A stretch of 64,000 bases of DNA from Empedobacter stercoris (GTDB lineage: Bacteria > Bacteroidota > Bacteroidia > Flavobacteriales > Weeksellaceae): contig NZ_JACXZC010000014.1 in the NCBI RefSeq assembly GCF_020281205.1, positions 1 through 64,000 of the forward strand. Direction: 5' to 3'. Under the pieces are notes generated by a model, which saw nothing but the letters and a program-made list of their open reading frames with translations, was not told the origin of the DNA and searched no databases. A program made the position numbers and the translations under genes. Positions 34,699-43,574 of this stretch are shown here, piece after piece. Each line of letters opens with the position of its first letter. Position 1 is the first letter of the stretch.

Positions 34699-35699
34699 CG
34701 CACTCCATTTTTATTATTCAACAAAATACTAATCACAATTGGCGCTCCGAACAATGCGGTAATAATATTAATAGGTAAAGTTCCAAATGGAAAAATTTCA
34801 GTCAAGATTGAAAAAAGTAACATAAAAAATATACCTGACACGAAAATCCATCGGTATAGAATTTTCATATCGCCTGTTCGTAATAATGTTCTACAAATAT
34901 GAGGAACGGCTAATCCTATAAAGCTAATAGGCCCTGCAAATGCGGTCGCTGAAGCTGTTAACAATGCGGTTGAAATAAGAATTGTTAATCTTAATTTTTT
35001 AATATTTATTCCCAACGACTGTGCATATTTTTCGCCCAATAACAAAGCTGTAATTCCTCGTAAAGTAAACAAGGAAACGATAATTCCACTTAGAACAAAT
35101 AATCCGAAAACACCTAATTGTTCCCAAGATAAACCACTTAATGAACCGAATCCCCAAACTAAATAGGTTTTTATCTTATCCGAAGGTGCAAAATATTGCA
35201 TCATTCCGATTAATGCGCCAGCTAAACCAGCAATCATAAAACCAATAATCACTAAGGATGCAGATGATTTAACGCGAAAAGAAAGTGAAATAACCATTAA
35301 CAAAGCAACTATTGCACCTAAGAATGAAGCTATAATTGTAATCCAAGGATTGTTTAAAAATTCATCTAATCCAATCATCGAAAAAAGAAAAATCACAATT
35401 GCAACACCTAAACTGGCCATCGACGTAATTCCTAATACGGAAGGTTCTGCTAAAGGATTTTTGAATAATTCTTGCATCAAAAAACCTGAAATAGGCAAAG
35501 CAATACCAACCAATAAAGCTGTTAGTGATTTTGGCAATCGAAAATTGAGTACAAGGTTATGGTACATTTTGTCTGAATGCCCAAAAATAACACTGAATAT
35601 TTCGGTGAAAGAAATCGGAACTTTTCCAACACTTAAACTGATCACAAAAAGTAAGAGTGTTAAAATAATCAATACAAAAAATAACGGTTTTTCTTTCAT
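34695..35699 (-). CDS. FecCD-family ABC permease
   Basis: A 334-residue inner-membrane permease of the BtuC/FecCD family with about ten helices. Family marks: GFLMQELFKNPLAEPSVLGITS (split here as GFLMQELFKNPLAEP and SVLGI, about 70-90) and GPISFIGLAVPHICRTL (about 250). Start ATG 35699 (MKEKPLFF) is used; a TTG sits just before it. No substrate-binding protein gene is adjacent, so the periplasmic partner is encoded elsewhere. Confidence 0.93.
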   Translation of the reverse strand: MKEKPLFFVLIILTLLLFVISLSVGKVPISFTEIFSVIFGHSDKMYHNLVLNFRLPKSLTALLVGIALPISGFLMQELFKNPLAEPSVLGITSMASLGVAIVIFLFSMIGLDEFLNNPWITIIASFLGAIVALLMVISLSFRVKSSASLVIIGFMIAGLAGALIGMMQYFAPSDKIKTYLVWGFGSLSGLSWEQLGVFGLFVLSGIIVSLFTLRGITALLLGEKYAQSLGINIKKLRLTILISTALLTASATAFAGPISFIGLAVPHICRTLLRTGDMKILYRWIFVSGIFFMLLFSILTEIFPFGTLPINIITALFGAPIVISILLNNKNGVR

Positions 35700-35784
35700 C
35701 AAGACAAAGATAGAAATTCTAATAATTTCTTAAAGTTTAATTATAAATTCGTTTTAAATCAAATTTTATGATTAGTTTCGTTTC

Positions 35785-36147
35785 ATGAATTTTAGAAGTC
35801 TTGTTTTAATTATTTCTTCGATTTTCATGCTACTTACACCTTGTAGCATGAAAGCTTCTATTCATACTATTTTAGAAATTGAAAATGTTCAGCAAACAAA
35901 ATCAACTCCAAGTAAAACAATTCAGAGTAATACAACATCTTGTGTTAACATTAAATTTGAAGTAATTAAGAAATCAAGCAAACAACTTGATTTATCTCAT
36001 TTTGATTTACCGAAAATATCTTTACAATTCATTCAATACGCACGATCTTCATTGATCGTAGAAGATATTGATTCGAATAAAATACAATCTCCAAAAATAC
36101 CTTTCTATTTATTGTATAAGCAATTGAAATATTCGTTGTTGTCGTAA
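35785..36147 (+). CDS. secreted small protein of unknown function (120 aa)
   Basis: A 120-residue protein with an N-terminal signal peptide (MNFRSLVLIISSIFMLLTPC), then a polar, Ser/Thr/Lys-rich linker and a C-terminus ending YLLYKQLKYSLL. It has three Cys, of which two (CSMKAS, TSCVNIK) could be metal-binding or disulfide-forming in the periplasm. It resembles small exported proteins that stand before metal-related genes in other flavobacteria, but this is an impression only. It is divergent from the ABC importer and 253 bp before the DoxD gene. Confidence 0.5.
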   Translation: MNFRSLVLIISSIFMLLTPCSMKASIHTILEIENVQQTKSTPSKTIQSNTTSCVNIKFEVIKKSSKQLDLSHFDLPKISLQFIQYARSSLIVEDIDSNKIQSPKIPFYLLYKQLKYSLLS

Positions 36148-36217
36148 TTTTCACAATTAATTCAACAATAATTATTCAACAATTTATACTTATTTGTACA
36201 TTATTGAATTAGAGTTA

Positions 36218-36341
36218 GTCAATTCGAGTGATTTTTCGAACTATAAAAAGAAGAAAAATTGTATCGATAATTAAGATGAATTTTATCTTCTAAAACCTTA
36301 TTCTCGATACAAAATTCTAAATGAATTTCACTCGAGTTGAC
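36218..36341. repeat. dispersed palindromic repeat, copy 1
   Basis: A 124-bp non-coding element with terminal inverted repeats GTCAATTCGAGTG / CACTCGAGTTGAC and inner arms around AATTGTATCGA / TCGATACAA. It is related to 61143-61260. It is MITE- or REP-like and has no coding capacity. Confidence 0.75.
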
Positions 36342-36399
36342 AGTTTTAGACTACAAAACAAAAATGTAGATTTAAGTAACTTATATAATATAACATATC

Positions 36400-37371
36400 A
36401 TGCAAAACAAATCTGTTTTATCAATGGGTAATGCTGTATTGGCATTGCGTTTAGTCATTGGTTGGACCTACTTTTCTGCCTTTTGGAGGCGCTTAATTTT
36501 AGAAAACAAACTTGATCCAGAAGCAACTGGATACATTGGCGAAAAATTTAATCATTTTTTACCGAACGCTCTTTTCATCAAACCTCTTATTCAATATTTG
36601 GTCGAAAATCCCGAAGCTTTATTGTGGAACATGTGGATTTTCACCATTATAGAAGGCGTGGTAGGCTTGTGTTTGATGCTTGGTTACAAAACGCGTTTCA
36701 TGAGTATCGGTGTTTTCTTTTTAGCAATGGGAATTTTGTTAGGTTCGGGATGGATTGGAACAACTTGTTTGGACGAATGGCAAATTGGCGTATTAGGTTT
36801 GGCAGGAGGATTCACGCTAATGCAAGCGGGCTCTGGTAAAATATCCTTGGATTATTTATTCAATAAAAATCAATTTGTTGAACAAGAAAATAAATGGAAT
36901 TCTATTTCTTTTAAAAAATATACACCTCATTTTATCGGATTTAGTTTTTTCATATTATTCGTTACGTTATTTACAAATCAAGTATTTCATGGTGGTGTTT
37001 ATGGAACTTTACACAATAAATCGGTCAAGCCAAAAGTAGAAATCACCAATTTAAAACAACTTCAAAATAAGGTTTCATTTGACGTTATGCGAATAGAAGG
37101 TGCTGATGTATATGGTTCTTTTTTAATCCAAATTGATTTTTACAATGACCAAAATAAAATCATTGAATCATTAGATATGAAAGAGTTATCAAATTTAGAC
37201 CAACAACAAATTTCGAATTATTATGTAGCAAAAGTTACACCACATAAACACAGTTTAGTGTTACCTTTGGGAGCGAAAGCAAACTTAAATTTTGAAATAG
37301 AGCATAAAATTCACAAAGTAGTACTAACCGATATAAGCGGATTACAATGGGAACAAACAATAAATTTATAG
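36400..37371 (+). CDS. DoxD/DoxX-family membrane protein
   Basis: A 323-residue protein with an N-terminal DoxD/DoxX membrane domain of four helices (MGNAVLALRLVIGWTYFSAF; MWIFTIIEGVVGLCLMLGY; GVFFLAMGILLGSGW; EWQIGVLGLAGGFTLMQ), one further helix at about 185, and a periplasmic C-terminal domain of about 120 residues that may match the DoxA-like part of thiosulfate:quinone oxidoreductase. The TlpA gene follows 2 bp after its stop. A role in quinone-linked thiol or sulfur oxidation is possible but not shown. Confidence 0.8.
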   Translation: MQNKSVLSMGNAVLALRLVIGWTYFSAFWRRLILENKLDPEATGYIGEKFNHFLPNALFIKPLIQYLVENPEALLWNMWIFTIIEGVVGLCLMLGYKTRFMSIGVFFLAMGILLGSGWIGTTCLDEWQIGVLGLAGGFTLMQAGSGKISLDYLFNKNQFVEQENKWNSISFKKYTPHFIGFSFFILFVTLFTNQVFHGGVYGTLHNKSVKPKVEITNLKQLQNKVSFDVMRIEGADVYGSFLIQIDFYNDQNKIIESLDMKELSNLDQQQISNYYVAKVTPHKHSLVLPLGAKANLNFEIEHKIHKVVLTDISGLQWEQTINL

Positions 37372-37373
37372 CA

Positions 37374-37952
37374 ATGTTAAAAAGAAATTACTCAACTATT
37401 ATCGTAGGAGCGTTGGCTTTGGTCTTACTTTTTGTACCAGAAGCTAAAGCAATGATACAGCAAGGTTTAATGAAATTAGGATTATTCGATCCAAAATTAG
37501 AAAAAGTTGAAAAGTCTTCTCAACCAGAAACCGAAGCAAATTATATTTTCGAAATGGTAGATGTGGATGGAAAAACTGTCAACATGGAAGATCTGAAAGG
37601 AAAAGTAGTGTTTATGAATTTTTGGGCTACTTGGTGCCCTCCTTGTATTGCAGAAATGCCTTCTATTCAAACTTTATATGACAAAGTAAAAGAGGATAAA
37701 GATATCGTGATTTTAACAGTGGAAGTAGAAGGAAAACGTGATAAAGTAGCGAAATTCATGGAACGTAAAAAACTTTCGTTACCAGTGGTTTATCCCAACT
37801 CATCTATTCCGACTGAATTTTTTAATGGTTCGTTACCAACAACTATTATCTTAGACAAAAAAGGAAACATTGCACACACCACAATGGGAATGGCGGATTA
37901 TTCTGGTCAAGATATTGTTGATTTCTTGAACGAATTGAAAACGATGGAATAA
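37374..37952 (+). CDS. TlpA-family thiol-disulfide reductase
   Basis: A 192-residue thioredoxin-like protein with an N-terminal membrane anchor (YSTIIVGALALVLLFVPEA) and periplasmic catalytic domain; active site WATWCPPC (about residue 90). Start ATG 37374 lies 2 bp after the doxD stop and is preferred to an ATG 27 bp earlier inside doxD. It keeps periplasmic cysteines reduced, for example in cytochrome c or metal-protein maturation. Coupling to DoxD suggests that electrons may pass between the two. Confidence 0.93.
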   Translation: MLKRNYSTIIVGALALVLLFVPEAKAMIQQGLMKLGLFDPKLEKVEKSSQPETEANYIFEMVDVDGKTVNMEDLKGKVVFMNFWATWCPPCIAEMPSIQTLYDKVKEDKDIVILTVEVEGKRDKVAKFMERKKLSLPVVYPNSSIPTEFFNGSLPTTIILDKKGNIAHTTMGMADYSGQDIVDFLNELKTME

Positions 37953-37970
37953 TTATTCTAAAATAAATTA

Positions 37971-38006
37971 AAAAAGCTTCGAGAGAAAATTCTCGAAGTT
38001 TTTTTT
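37971..38006. terminator. bidirectional terminator
   Basis: CTTCGAGA / TCTCGAAG with a 6-nt loop and flanking A and T runs, between convergent tlpA and ogt. Confidence 0.85.
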
Positions 38007-38514
38007 AGAATACATTCAATTGTGTTGATTCTAATTCTAACAAAAATTTCTTGCGCTTATTACCTCCTGCGTATCCTGTCAGAGATCCATTTGTTCCAAT
38101 AACCCGATGACAAGGCACAATAATTGCTATTTTATTTTTCGCGTTTGCATTTGCAACTGCACGTATCGCCAACAAATTACCCAAAGCCATCGATTGCTCC
38201 TTATATGACCGTGTTTTTCCAAATGGAATTTTAATTAATTCGTTCCAAACCTTTATCTGAAAATCAGTTCCAATCAAATCAAGCGGAATGCTAAATTCGT
38301 TCAAATTCCCTTCAAAATAAGCGTCTAACTCCTTTTCTAAATTTAACAAAACTTCATCGTGCTTATTTTCTACAATTTCACCCAATTTTTCAATCTCTTT
38401 AAGTTGTTTTTCGGTTGATTTCCCATCAAAAAATGCTAATACACAAAGTCCTTTTTGTGAATTAATTGCAAGCATTTCTCCCAAAGGTGTTTGTATTTTT
38501 TTTGCGTGAAACAT
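38005..38514 (-). CDS. ogt: methylated-DNA-protein-cysteine S-methyltransferase
   Basis: A 169-residue suicide repair enzyme that removes O6-methylguanine. The active site IIVPCHRVIG with the acceptor Cys lies near residue 140; the HTH segment SYKEQSMALGN and C-terminal GYAGGNKRKKFLLELE follow the family pattern. Start ATG 38514 (MFHAKKIQTPLGEM) is preferred over one 69 bp upstream. Single gene, convergent with tlpA. Confidence 0.94.
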   Translation of the reverse strand: MFHAKKIQTPLGEMLAINSQKGLCVLAFFDGKSTEKQLKEIEKLGEIVENKHDEVLLNLEKELDAYFEGNLNEFSIPLDLIGTDFQIKVWNELIKIPFGKTRSYKEQSMALGNLLAIRAVANANAKNKIAIIVPCHRVIGTNGSLTGYAGGNKRKKFLLELESTQLNVF

Positions 38515-38598
38515 TTTATTAAATTTTAATTGAAAGTTAGAAAAATATAGTCGTAATTTGGTACCATATTTGTTGTTAAACATATCATAAAATTAATT

Positions 38599-39054
38599 AT
38601 GAAGAAATCTATATTAGTGAGCATCTTTGCATCATTTATCTTATTCTCATGCCAATCAAAAGGTGTCCAACAAGAAGAAAAAAAAGCTGAAGTGGCTCAA
38701 AACTCTACAAAAACATTTAAAGATGAACATAATTCAAGAAACTCTTTGGATTGGGATGGAAAATATGAAGGTACTTTACCATGTGCGGATTGCGAAGGAA
38801 TAAAATATATTGTTGAGTTAAAAAAAGACGGTAACTTTTTCATTGAACAAGAATATTTAGGAAAAGAAACGGTTTACCAAGATGAAGGTTTTTATAAATG
38901 GGATGCTACTGGAAATATTTTGCACTTAAACTCGAATATTAGCCCTTTGGTCCTGAAAGTTGAAGAAAATAGATTGAAAGTTTTAGATCAAGAAGGAAAA
39001 GAAATTACTGGAAATTTAAAAGATTTATACGTATTGAAAAAAGTAAAGAAATAA
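38599..39054 (+). CDS. NlpE-like copper-resistance lipoprotein
   Basis: A 151-residue lipoprotein: signal with lipobox ILFSC (Cys about 18), a short charged linker, then an NlpE N-terminal-like beta-barrel domain with the CxxC motif LPCADCEG (about residues 59-66). NlpE senses surface or copper stress in enterobacteria; in Bacteroidota such short proteins are annotated as copper-resistance homologues, with the function not proven. It has its own terminator. Confidence 0.85.
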   Translation: MKKSILVSIFASFILFSCQSKGVQQEEKKAEVAQNSTKTFKDEHNSRNSLDWDGKYEGTLPCADCEGIKYIVELKKDGNFFIEQEYLGKETVYQDEGFYKWDATGNILHLNSNISPLVLKVEENRLKVLDQEGKEITGNLKDLYVLKKVKK

Positions 39055-39087
39055 TTTCAAAAGTTAAATTTCTACTCTATAACAATT

Positions 39088-39124
39088 AAAACGCTGTCAA
39101 GGTTTTAAACCTGACAGCGTTTTC
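39088..39124. terminator. bidirectional terminator
   Basis: AAAACGCTGTCA / TGACAGCGTTTT region: a strong GC-containing stem with flanking A/T runs, between convergent nlpE-like and galE genes. Confidence 0.85.
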
Positions 39125-39126
39125 TT

Positions 39127-40140
39127 TTATTGTTCTAAACTTTTTTGCCATTCCCAAGCTGTACGCATACTTTCTGCAAGTTGAGTTTCAGGTTTCCATC
39201 CCAATTCTTTTTCTGCATACGAATTATCTGCATAGGCTTCGATAATATCTCCCGCGCGACGCTCTTTGATCTGATAATTCAATTTCAAATCATTTGCATC
39301 TTCAAAAGCATGAACAACTTCTAAAACTGTCGAACCCGTTCCTGTTCCAAGATTAAAGAACTCTAATTTCGCCTTATTTTTATTTTCAATCAAACGAGTT
39401 ACAGCTTTTACGTGCGCATCTGCTAAATCATTCACATCAATATAATCTCTAATTGCTGTTCCATCACGCGTTGGGTAATCGTCTCCCCAAACAGATAAAG
39501 CTTCTCTAATTCCTGCCGCCGTTTGCGTAACATATGGAATCAAATTATTTGGAATTCCTTTTGGTAATTCACCAATTTTCGCTGTAGGATGGGCGCCTAC
39601 TGGATTGAAATAACGTAAACAAATCACATTTTTATCGAAAGCTGTAGAGAAATCTTCTAAAATCTCTTCACCCATTTGTTTCGTTTTTCCGTAAGGAGAT
39701 TCTGGTTTCTTTAGTGGTGTTTGTTCATTAATTGGCATATGATCTGCCTGTCCATAAACGGTACAAGATGAACTAAAAATGATATTATCTGCATTATAAT
39801 CTTTCATCGCATCTAAAAGATTAATTAATCCTAAAAGATTATTACGATAGTACATCAACGGTTTTTCAACAGATTCACCAACCGCTTTATGTGCTGCAAA
39901 ATTGATAATTCCGTCAATTTTATTAGTCTTAAAAAATTCATTTACTTTTTCTTGATCTTTTAAATCTATTTGATAAAAAGATGGTTTTATAGAAGTAATC
40001 GATGTAATTCTATCTAAAAAATCAATATTCGTGTTTGATAAATCATCAATAATCACCACTTCATAACCTGCATTTTGTAGTGCTACAACTGTATGCGAAC
40101 CGATATAGCCTAAACCACCAGTTACTAATATTTTATTCAT
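39127..40140 (-). CDS. galE: UDP-glucose 4-epimerase
   Basis: A 337-residue extended SDR enzyme interconverting UDP-glucose and UDP-galactose. NAD motif TGGLGYIGSHT (about 6-16), catalytic Ser in SSSCTVYG (about 123) and YGKTK (about 148), NPVGAHPT (about 178). Start ATG 40140 is used; the frame is open 42 bp further up. Its neighbour on the same strand is a DegT-type aminotransferase with its own terminator, so the two are probably separate units feeding surface polysaccharide or LPS synthesis. Confidence 0.94.
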   Translation of the reverse strand: MNKILVTGGLGYIGSHTVVALQNAGYEVVIIDDLSNTNIDFLDRITSITSIKPSFYQIDLKDQEKVNEFFKTNKIDGIINFAAHKAVGESVEKPLMYYRNNLLGLINLLDAMKDYNADNIIFSSSCTVYGQADHMPINEQTPLKKPESPYGKTKQMGEEILEDFSTAFDKNVICLRYFNPVGAHPTAKIGELPKGIPNNLIPYVTQTAAGIREALSVWGDDYPTRDGTAIRDYIDVNDLADAHVKAVTRLIENKNKAKLEFFNLGTGTGSTVLEVVHAFEDANDLKLNYQIKERRAGDIIEAYADNSYAEKELGWKPETQLAESMRTAWEWQKSLEQ

Positions 40141-40185
40141 TTTATGTAATTTCATTGAATTAGTTAGTCCAAATTTAAGCAAATA

Positions 40186-40216
40186 AAAAAGCTTCTGAAA
40201 CCAATCAGAAGCTTTT
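40186..40216 (-). terminator. terminator after DegT aminotransferase
   Basis: AAAAAGCTTCTGA / TCAGAAGCTTTTT with a 5-nt loop, 21 bp after the stop on the minus strand. Confidence 0.85.
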
Positions 40217-40236
40217 TCATATTTTTTTAAGGTAAA

Positions 40237-41352
40237 TTATTTTCCAAAGAATTCACGCACAGCAGAAGTAATATAAACCAATTGTTCTTCTTCTAACTCT
40301 GTATGCATTGGCAAAGACATCACTTCTTCAACTAATTTATTGGTATGTGGGAAGTCTGCATCATTGTAATGACCGTTATCATACGCTTTTTGTTTACGTA
40401 ATGGAACAGGATAATAAATCATTGCTGGAATTTCTTTTTCTGTTAAGAAAGCTTGCAGTTCGTTACGTTTACCATTTGTTACACGTAAAGTATATTGATG
40501 AAAAACATGCGTTGTATCTTCTCCTTTTGATGGTGTAATTAGCGCATCAATATCTTTAAAAGCTTCTGAATAATAAGCCGCTGCTTTGTTACGTGCAGCA
40601 TTATACTCGTCTAAGAATGGTAGTTTGCGGCGTAAAACTGCTGCTTGAACTGAATCTAAACGTGAGTTAACCCCTACTTCATCGTGGTAGTAACGCTTGT
40701 ACATTCCGTGATTTACAATTCCACGTAAACGATGTGCAATATCATCATCATTCGTAAAAATCGCTCCACCATCTCCGTAACATCCTAAGTTTTTAGAAGG
40801 GAAGAAAGATGTACAACCAATATGACCAATTGTACCGGCTTTTTGACCTTTGTATTCTGCACCAATTGCTTGCGCTGTATCTTCTACAACATATAAATTA
40901 TGCTCTTTTGCAATTGCCATAATCTCATCCATATTAGCACATTGCCCAAATAAATGAACTGGTATAATTGCTTTAGTTTTTGGTGTAATAGCAGCTTTCA
41001 ATTTTTCTGTATCAATTGTAAATGTATCATAATCGACATCCACTAAAACAGAATTTAATTTTAATAAATCAATCACTTCTACCGTTGCCGCAAAAGTAAA
41101 ATCTGCCGTAATTACCTCGTCACCTAGCTCCAATCCTAATGCCATCAAAGCGATTTGTAAAGCATCTGTCCCATTTCCACAAGGAATAACATGTTTTACG
41201 TTAAGATATTCTTGTAATTCAGTTTCGAATTGTTTAACTTCTGGTCCATTTATAAAAGCAGCCGAATCTAAAACATTCATAATTGCTGCATCAACGTCAC
41301 CTTTTATTTTTTGATATTGACTCTGTAAGTCAACCATTTGTATTTTTTTCAT
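40237..41352 (-). CDS. DegT/DnrJ/EryC1/StrS-family sugar aminotransferase
   Basis: A 371-residue PLP enzyme that transaminates keto-sugar nucleotides. PLP lysine in FFPSKNLGCYGDGG (about residue 187); GNGTDALQIAL (about 59) and EDTAQAIGAEYKG (about 156) are family marks; the dimer-contact segment NSRLDSVQAAVL follows. It is divergent from waaA (101 bp between), a pairing that fits LPS or surface-sugar assembly. The sugar substrate is unknown. Confidence 0.93.
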   Translation of the reverse strand: MKKIQMVDLQSQYQKIKGDVDAAIMNVLDSAAFINGPEVKQFETELQEYLNVKHVIPCGNGTDALQIALMALGLELGDEVITADFTFAATVEVIDLLKLNSVLVDVDYDTFTIDTEKLKAAITPKTKAIIPVHLFGQCANMDEIMAIAKEHNLYVVEDTAQAIGAEYKGQKAGTIGHIGCTSFFPSKNLGCYGDGGAIFTNDDDIAHRLRGIVNHGMYKRYYHDEVGVNSRLDSVQAAVLRRKLPFLDEYNAARNKAAAYYSEAFKDIDALITPSKGEDTTHVFHQYTLRVTNGKRNELQAFLTEKEIPAMIYYPVPLRKQKAYDNGHYNDADFPHTNKLVEEVMSLPMHTELEEEQLVYITSAVREFFGK

Positions 41353-41437
41353 AACTTAATGAATCTTTCAACATCTACAACTTTAAAAAGTCGATATTAT
41401 TACAACAAATGTACAAAAAAAGCTCGTTCTAAATTTC

Positions 41438-41445
41438 TAACTTTG
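41438..41445 (+). promoter_or_regulatory. -7-like element directly before waaA start
   Basis: TAACTTTG (TAnnTTTG) ends 7 bp before the GTG start codon, so a transcript from it would have almost no leader. No clear -33 TTTG. Confidence 0.4.
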
Positions 41446-41452
41446 CAAGATT

Positions 41453-42703
41453 GTGCAAGGATTTTATAATATATCAATCAAGGCGTACGGAATGGCGCTA
41501 AAATTGGCTTCGAATTTTAACGAAAAAGCGAAACTTTGGATAAATGGTCGTGATAATTGGGAAGAAAAAATAGCTTCTAAACTATCTAAAACGGATAAAG
41601 TTTTGTGGGTACATTGTTCTTCTTTAGGCGAGTTTGAACAAGGTCGACCTGTGATCGAAACCTTAAAAGAAAAGTATCCTACACATAAAATTGCTGTTTC
41701 CTTTTTCTCGCCTTCAGGTTACGAAATTAGAAAAAATTATCAAGGAGCTGACGTAATTTTCTATTTACCTTTAGACACAAAATCGAATGCAGAAAAACTA
41801 ATAAAAGTCTTGCATCCCGAAATTTTGATTTTGGTGAAATACGAATATTGGTTCAATTTAATTTCGACTTTACATCAACACAAAATACCAACAATTGTGG
41901 TTTCCTCTATCTTTAGAGAGAGTCAAAACTTTTTCAAAAAGGATGGAAATAACTGGTTTGCTAAAAAATTAAGTTTAATTAATCATTTCTTTGTGCAAAA
42001 CGAAAATTCTAAAAATTTATTAGACTCTATTCAGATTACACAGAATACAATTGCAGGTGATACGCGTTTTGATCGTGTAAAACAAATTATTCACCAAGAC
42101 AATCACTTGGATTTTATGGAAACTTTCAAACAACATTCAAAATTCATTGTTGTTGGAAGTTCGTGGCCAAAAGATGAAGAATTATTTATTGAATTAATCA
42201 ATCAAAAATTAACGAATGATTGGAAAATTGTTTTCGCACCACATAATTTGAATGATGCTGAGATCAATTCTTTTCTGAGTAAAATCAATCAAAAAACTGT
42301 TAAATTTTCTGATTTAGAAAAAACTTCGCAACAAGATTTAATTGATTCAAAAGTTTTTATTCTAAATACAATTGGACTACTATCCAAAGTGTATGCATAT
42401 GCAGATATCACTTATATTGGCGGTGGTTTTGGAGCAGGAATTCACAATACATTAGAAGCTGTAACGTATGGAAATCCTGTTGTATTTGGACCTAAATACA
42501 AAAAATTCCAGGAAGCTGTTGACTTAATAGCAGTTGGTGGTGGTTTTTCAATTTCAAATCAAACCGAATTTAATAAAATAATGAACCATTTGATGAATGA
42601 CGAAAATTTTAGAAAAGCAAGTGGAAAAAAAGCAGGAGATTTTGTTCAAAATTCTCCAAATGCAACGAAAATTATTATGGATTATTTAGCGAAAATTATT
42701 TAA
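41453..42703 (+). CDS. waaA: 3-deoxy-D-manno-octulosonic acid (Kdo) transferase
   Basis: A 416-residue GT-B glycosyltransferase that adds Kdo to lipid A precursor at the inner-membrane face. Membrane-associated N-terminus (GFYNISIKAYGMALKLAS), VHCSSLGEFEQGRPVIE (about 53-69), CMP-Kdo region VVGSSWPKDEELF (about 235) and YIGGGFGAGIHNTLEA (about 322). The start is GTG at 41453; it lines up with the family N-terminus, and a TAACTTTG element only 7 bp before it suggests a leaderless message or a promoter elsewhere. Confidence 0.93.
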   Translation: MQGFYNISIKAYGMALKLASNFNEKAKLWINGRDNWEEKIASKLSKTDKVLWVHCSSLGEFEQGRPVIETLKEKYPTHKIAVSFFSPSGYEIRKNYQGADVIFYLPLDTKSNAEKLIKVLHPEILILVKYEYWFNLISTLHQHKIPTIVVSSIFRESQNFFKKDGNNWFAKKLSLINHFFVQNENSKNLLDSIQITQNTIAGDTRFDRVKQIIHQDNHLDFMETFKQHSKFIVVGSSWPKDEELFIELINQKLTNDWKIVFAPHNLNDAEINSFLSKINQKTVKFSDLEKTSQQDLIDSKVFILNTIGLLSKVYAYADITYIGGGFGAGIHNTLEAVTYGNPVVFGPKYKKFQEAVDLIAVGGGFSISNQTEFNKIMNHLMNDENFRKASGKKAGDFVQNSPNATKIIMDYLAKII

Positions 42704-42856
42704 GTCATAATATTTTATGAATTTTTAACAAAAAAGGCATAGATATTGTGAAATAAAAAAGCATTATTGTTTTTTTAAAGAACAGCTCAATTTTATCTAT
42801 GAATAAAACTTTACTTTTGAATTAAATAATATAACTCAAACTTAAGTAATAAAAAA

Positions 42857-43441
42857 ATGAAGAAACTAATCTTAGGAATAGCACTTTTCGGTGGATTAAG
42901 TGCAGCGAACGCGCAAATTGATTTAGGAGTAAAAGGAGGTCTTAACTTCCCTACTTTATCTGGTACTGAAAGTGCAAAATTTAGAACAGACTTTTATGTT
43001 GGTGGTTATGCAAATTACAAAGTAACTGATCAATTTAGTTTTCAGCCAGAATTATTATACTCAAAACAAGGTGCTGGAATCAAAAAACATGATGGTAGTG
43101 ATAAAAAAATAGTTACACATAATATCAATATTCCGCTAATGGGACGTTATGAAATTATGGACGGATTGAATGTTGAATTTGGTCCTCAATTAGGTTTCTT
43201 GGTTTCTGCTAAAGAAAAAACAGAATTCAATAAAATTAAGACTAAAGAGCCAATTACAGATAATTTCAAAACATTTGATTTTGGATTAAATATAGGAGCT
43301 GGATACAAAGTAACTGACGAATTAGAAATCAATGCTCGTTTTACAAAAGGATTAACAGATATTAATCATAATCCATCTTCAAAAAGTACTACGAATACCT
43401 ATTTTAGTGTTGGTGTAGCGTATAAATTAATGGAAATGTAA
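42857..43441 (+). CDS. outer-membrane beta-barrel protein (PorT/OMP_b-brl type)
   Basis: A 194-residue outer-membrane protein. Signal peptide MKKLILGIALFGGLSAANAQ, then about eight short amphipathic strands (DLGVKGGLNFPTLSG; VGGYANYKVTDQFSFQPELLYSKQG; YEIMDGLNVEFGPQLGFLVSA) typical of small 8-strand barrels. It is paralogous to the protein encoded at 45726 (shared FxFQPELLYSxQGA and GPQxGFLVS). Function unknown. Confidence 0.88.
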   Translation: MKKLILGIALFGGLSAANAQIDLGVKGGLNFPTLSGTESAKFRTDFYVGGYANYKVTDQFSFQPELLYSKQGAGIKKHDGSDKKIVTHNINIPLMGRYEIMDGLNVEFGPQLGFLVSAKEKTEFNKIKTKEPITDNFKTFDFGLNIGAGYKVTDELEINARFTKGLTDINHNPSSKSTTNTYFSVGVAYKLMEM

Positions 43442-43463
43442 TAACATTTCAAATCAAAATATC

Positions 43464-43487
43464 AAGGAGCTTTTTGCTCCTTTTTTT
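43464..43487 (+). terminator. rho-independent terminator
   Basis: GGAGC-TTTTT-GCTCC followed by T7, 25 bp after the barrel gene. Confidence 0.8.
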
Positions 43488-43518
43488 GTGTGTAAATGTT
43501 AAATAAGTTAAAAATAAA

Positions 43519-43548
43519 TTGGTCAAATTAAATTTAATTCTATATTTG
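43519..43548 (+). promoter_or_regulatory. promoter of blaI-type gene
   Basis: -33-like TTG (43519-43521), 19-nt spacer, -7 TATATTTG (43541-43548): one of the best matches to the flavobacterial consensus in the window. Confidence 0.65.
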
Positions 43549-43560
43549 TAGTAATTAAAT

Positions 43561-43570
43561 TACAATTGTA
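43561..43570. promoter_or_regulatory. cop-box-like operator (TACAnnTGTA)
   Basis: TACAATTGTA is a perfect palindrome matching the CopY/BlaI-type box. It lies 12 bp after the -7 element and 4 bp before the BlaI-type ATG. A second palindrome, GTAATTAAATTAC (43551-43563), abuts and partly overlaps it. Confidence 0.6.
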
Positions 43571-43574
43571 GATT

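Noticed and set aside
42704-42856. AT-rich gap between waaA and the first barrel gene
   Set aside because: Only promoter-like AT-rich sequence; no hairpin or frame worth reporting.
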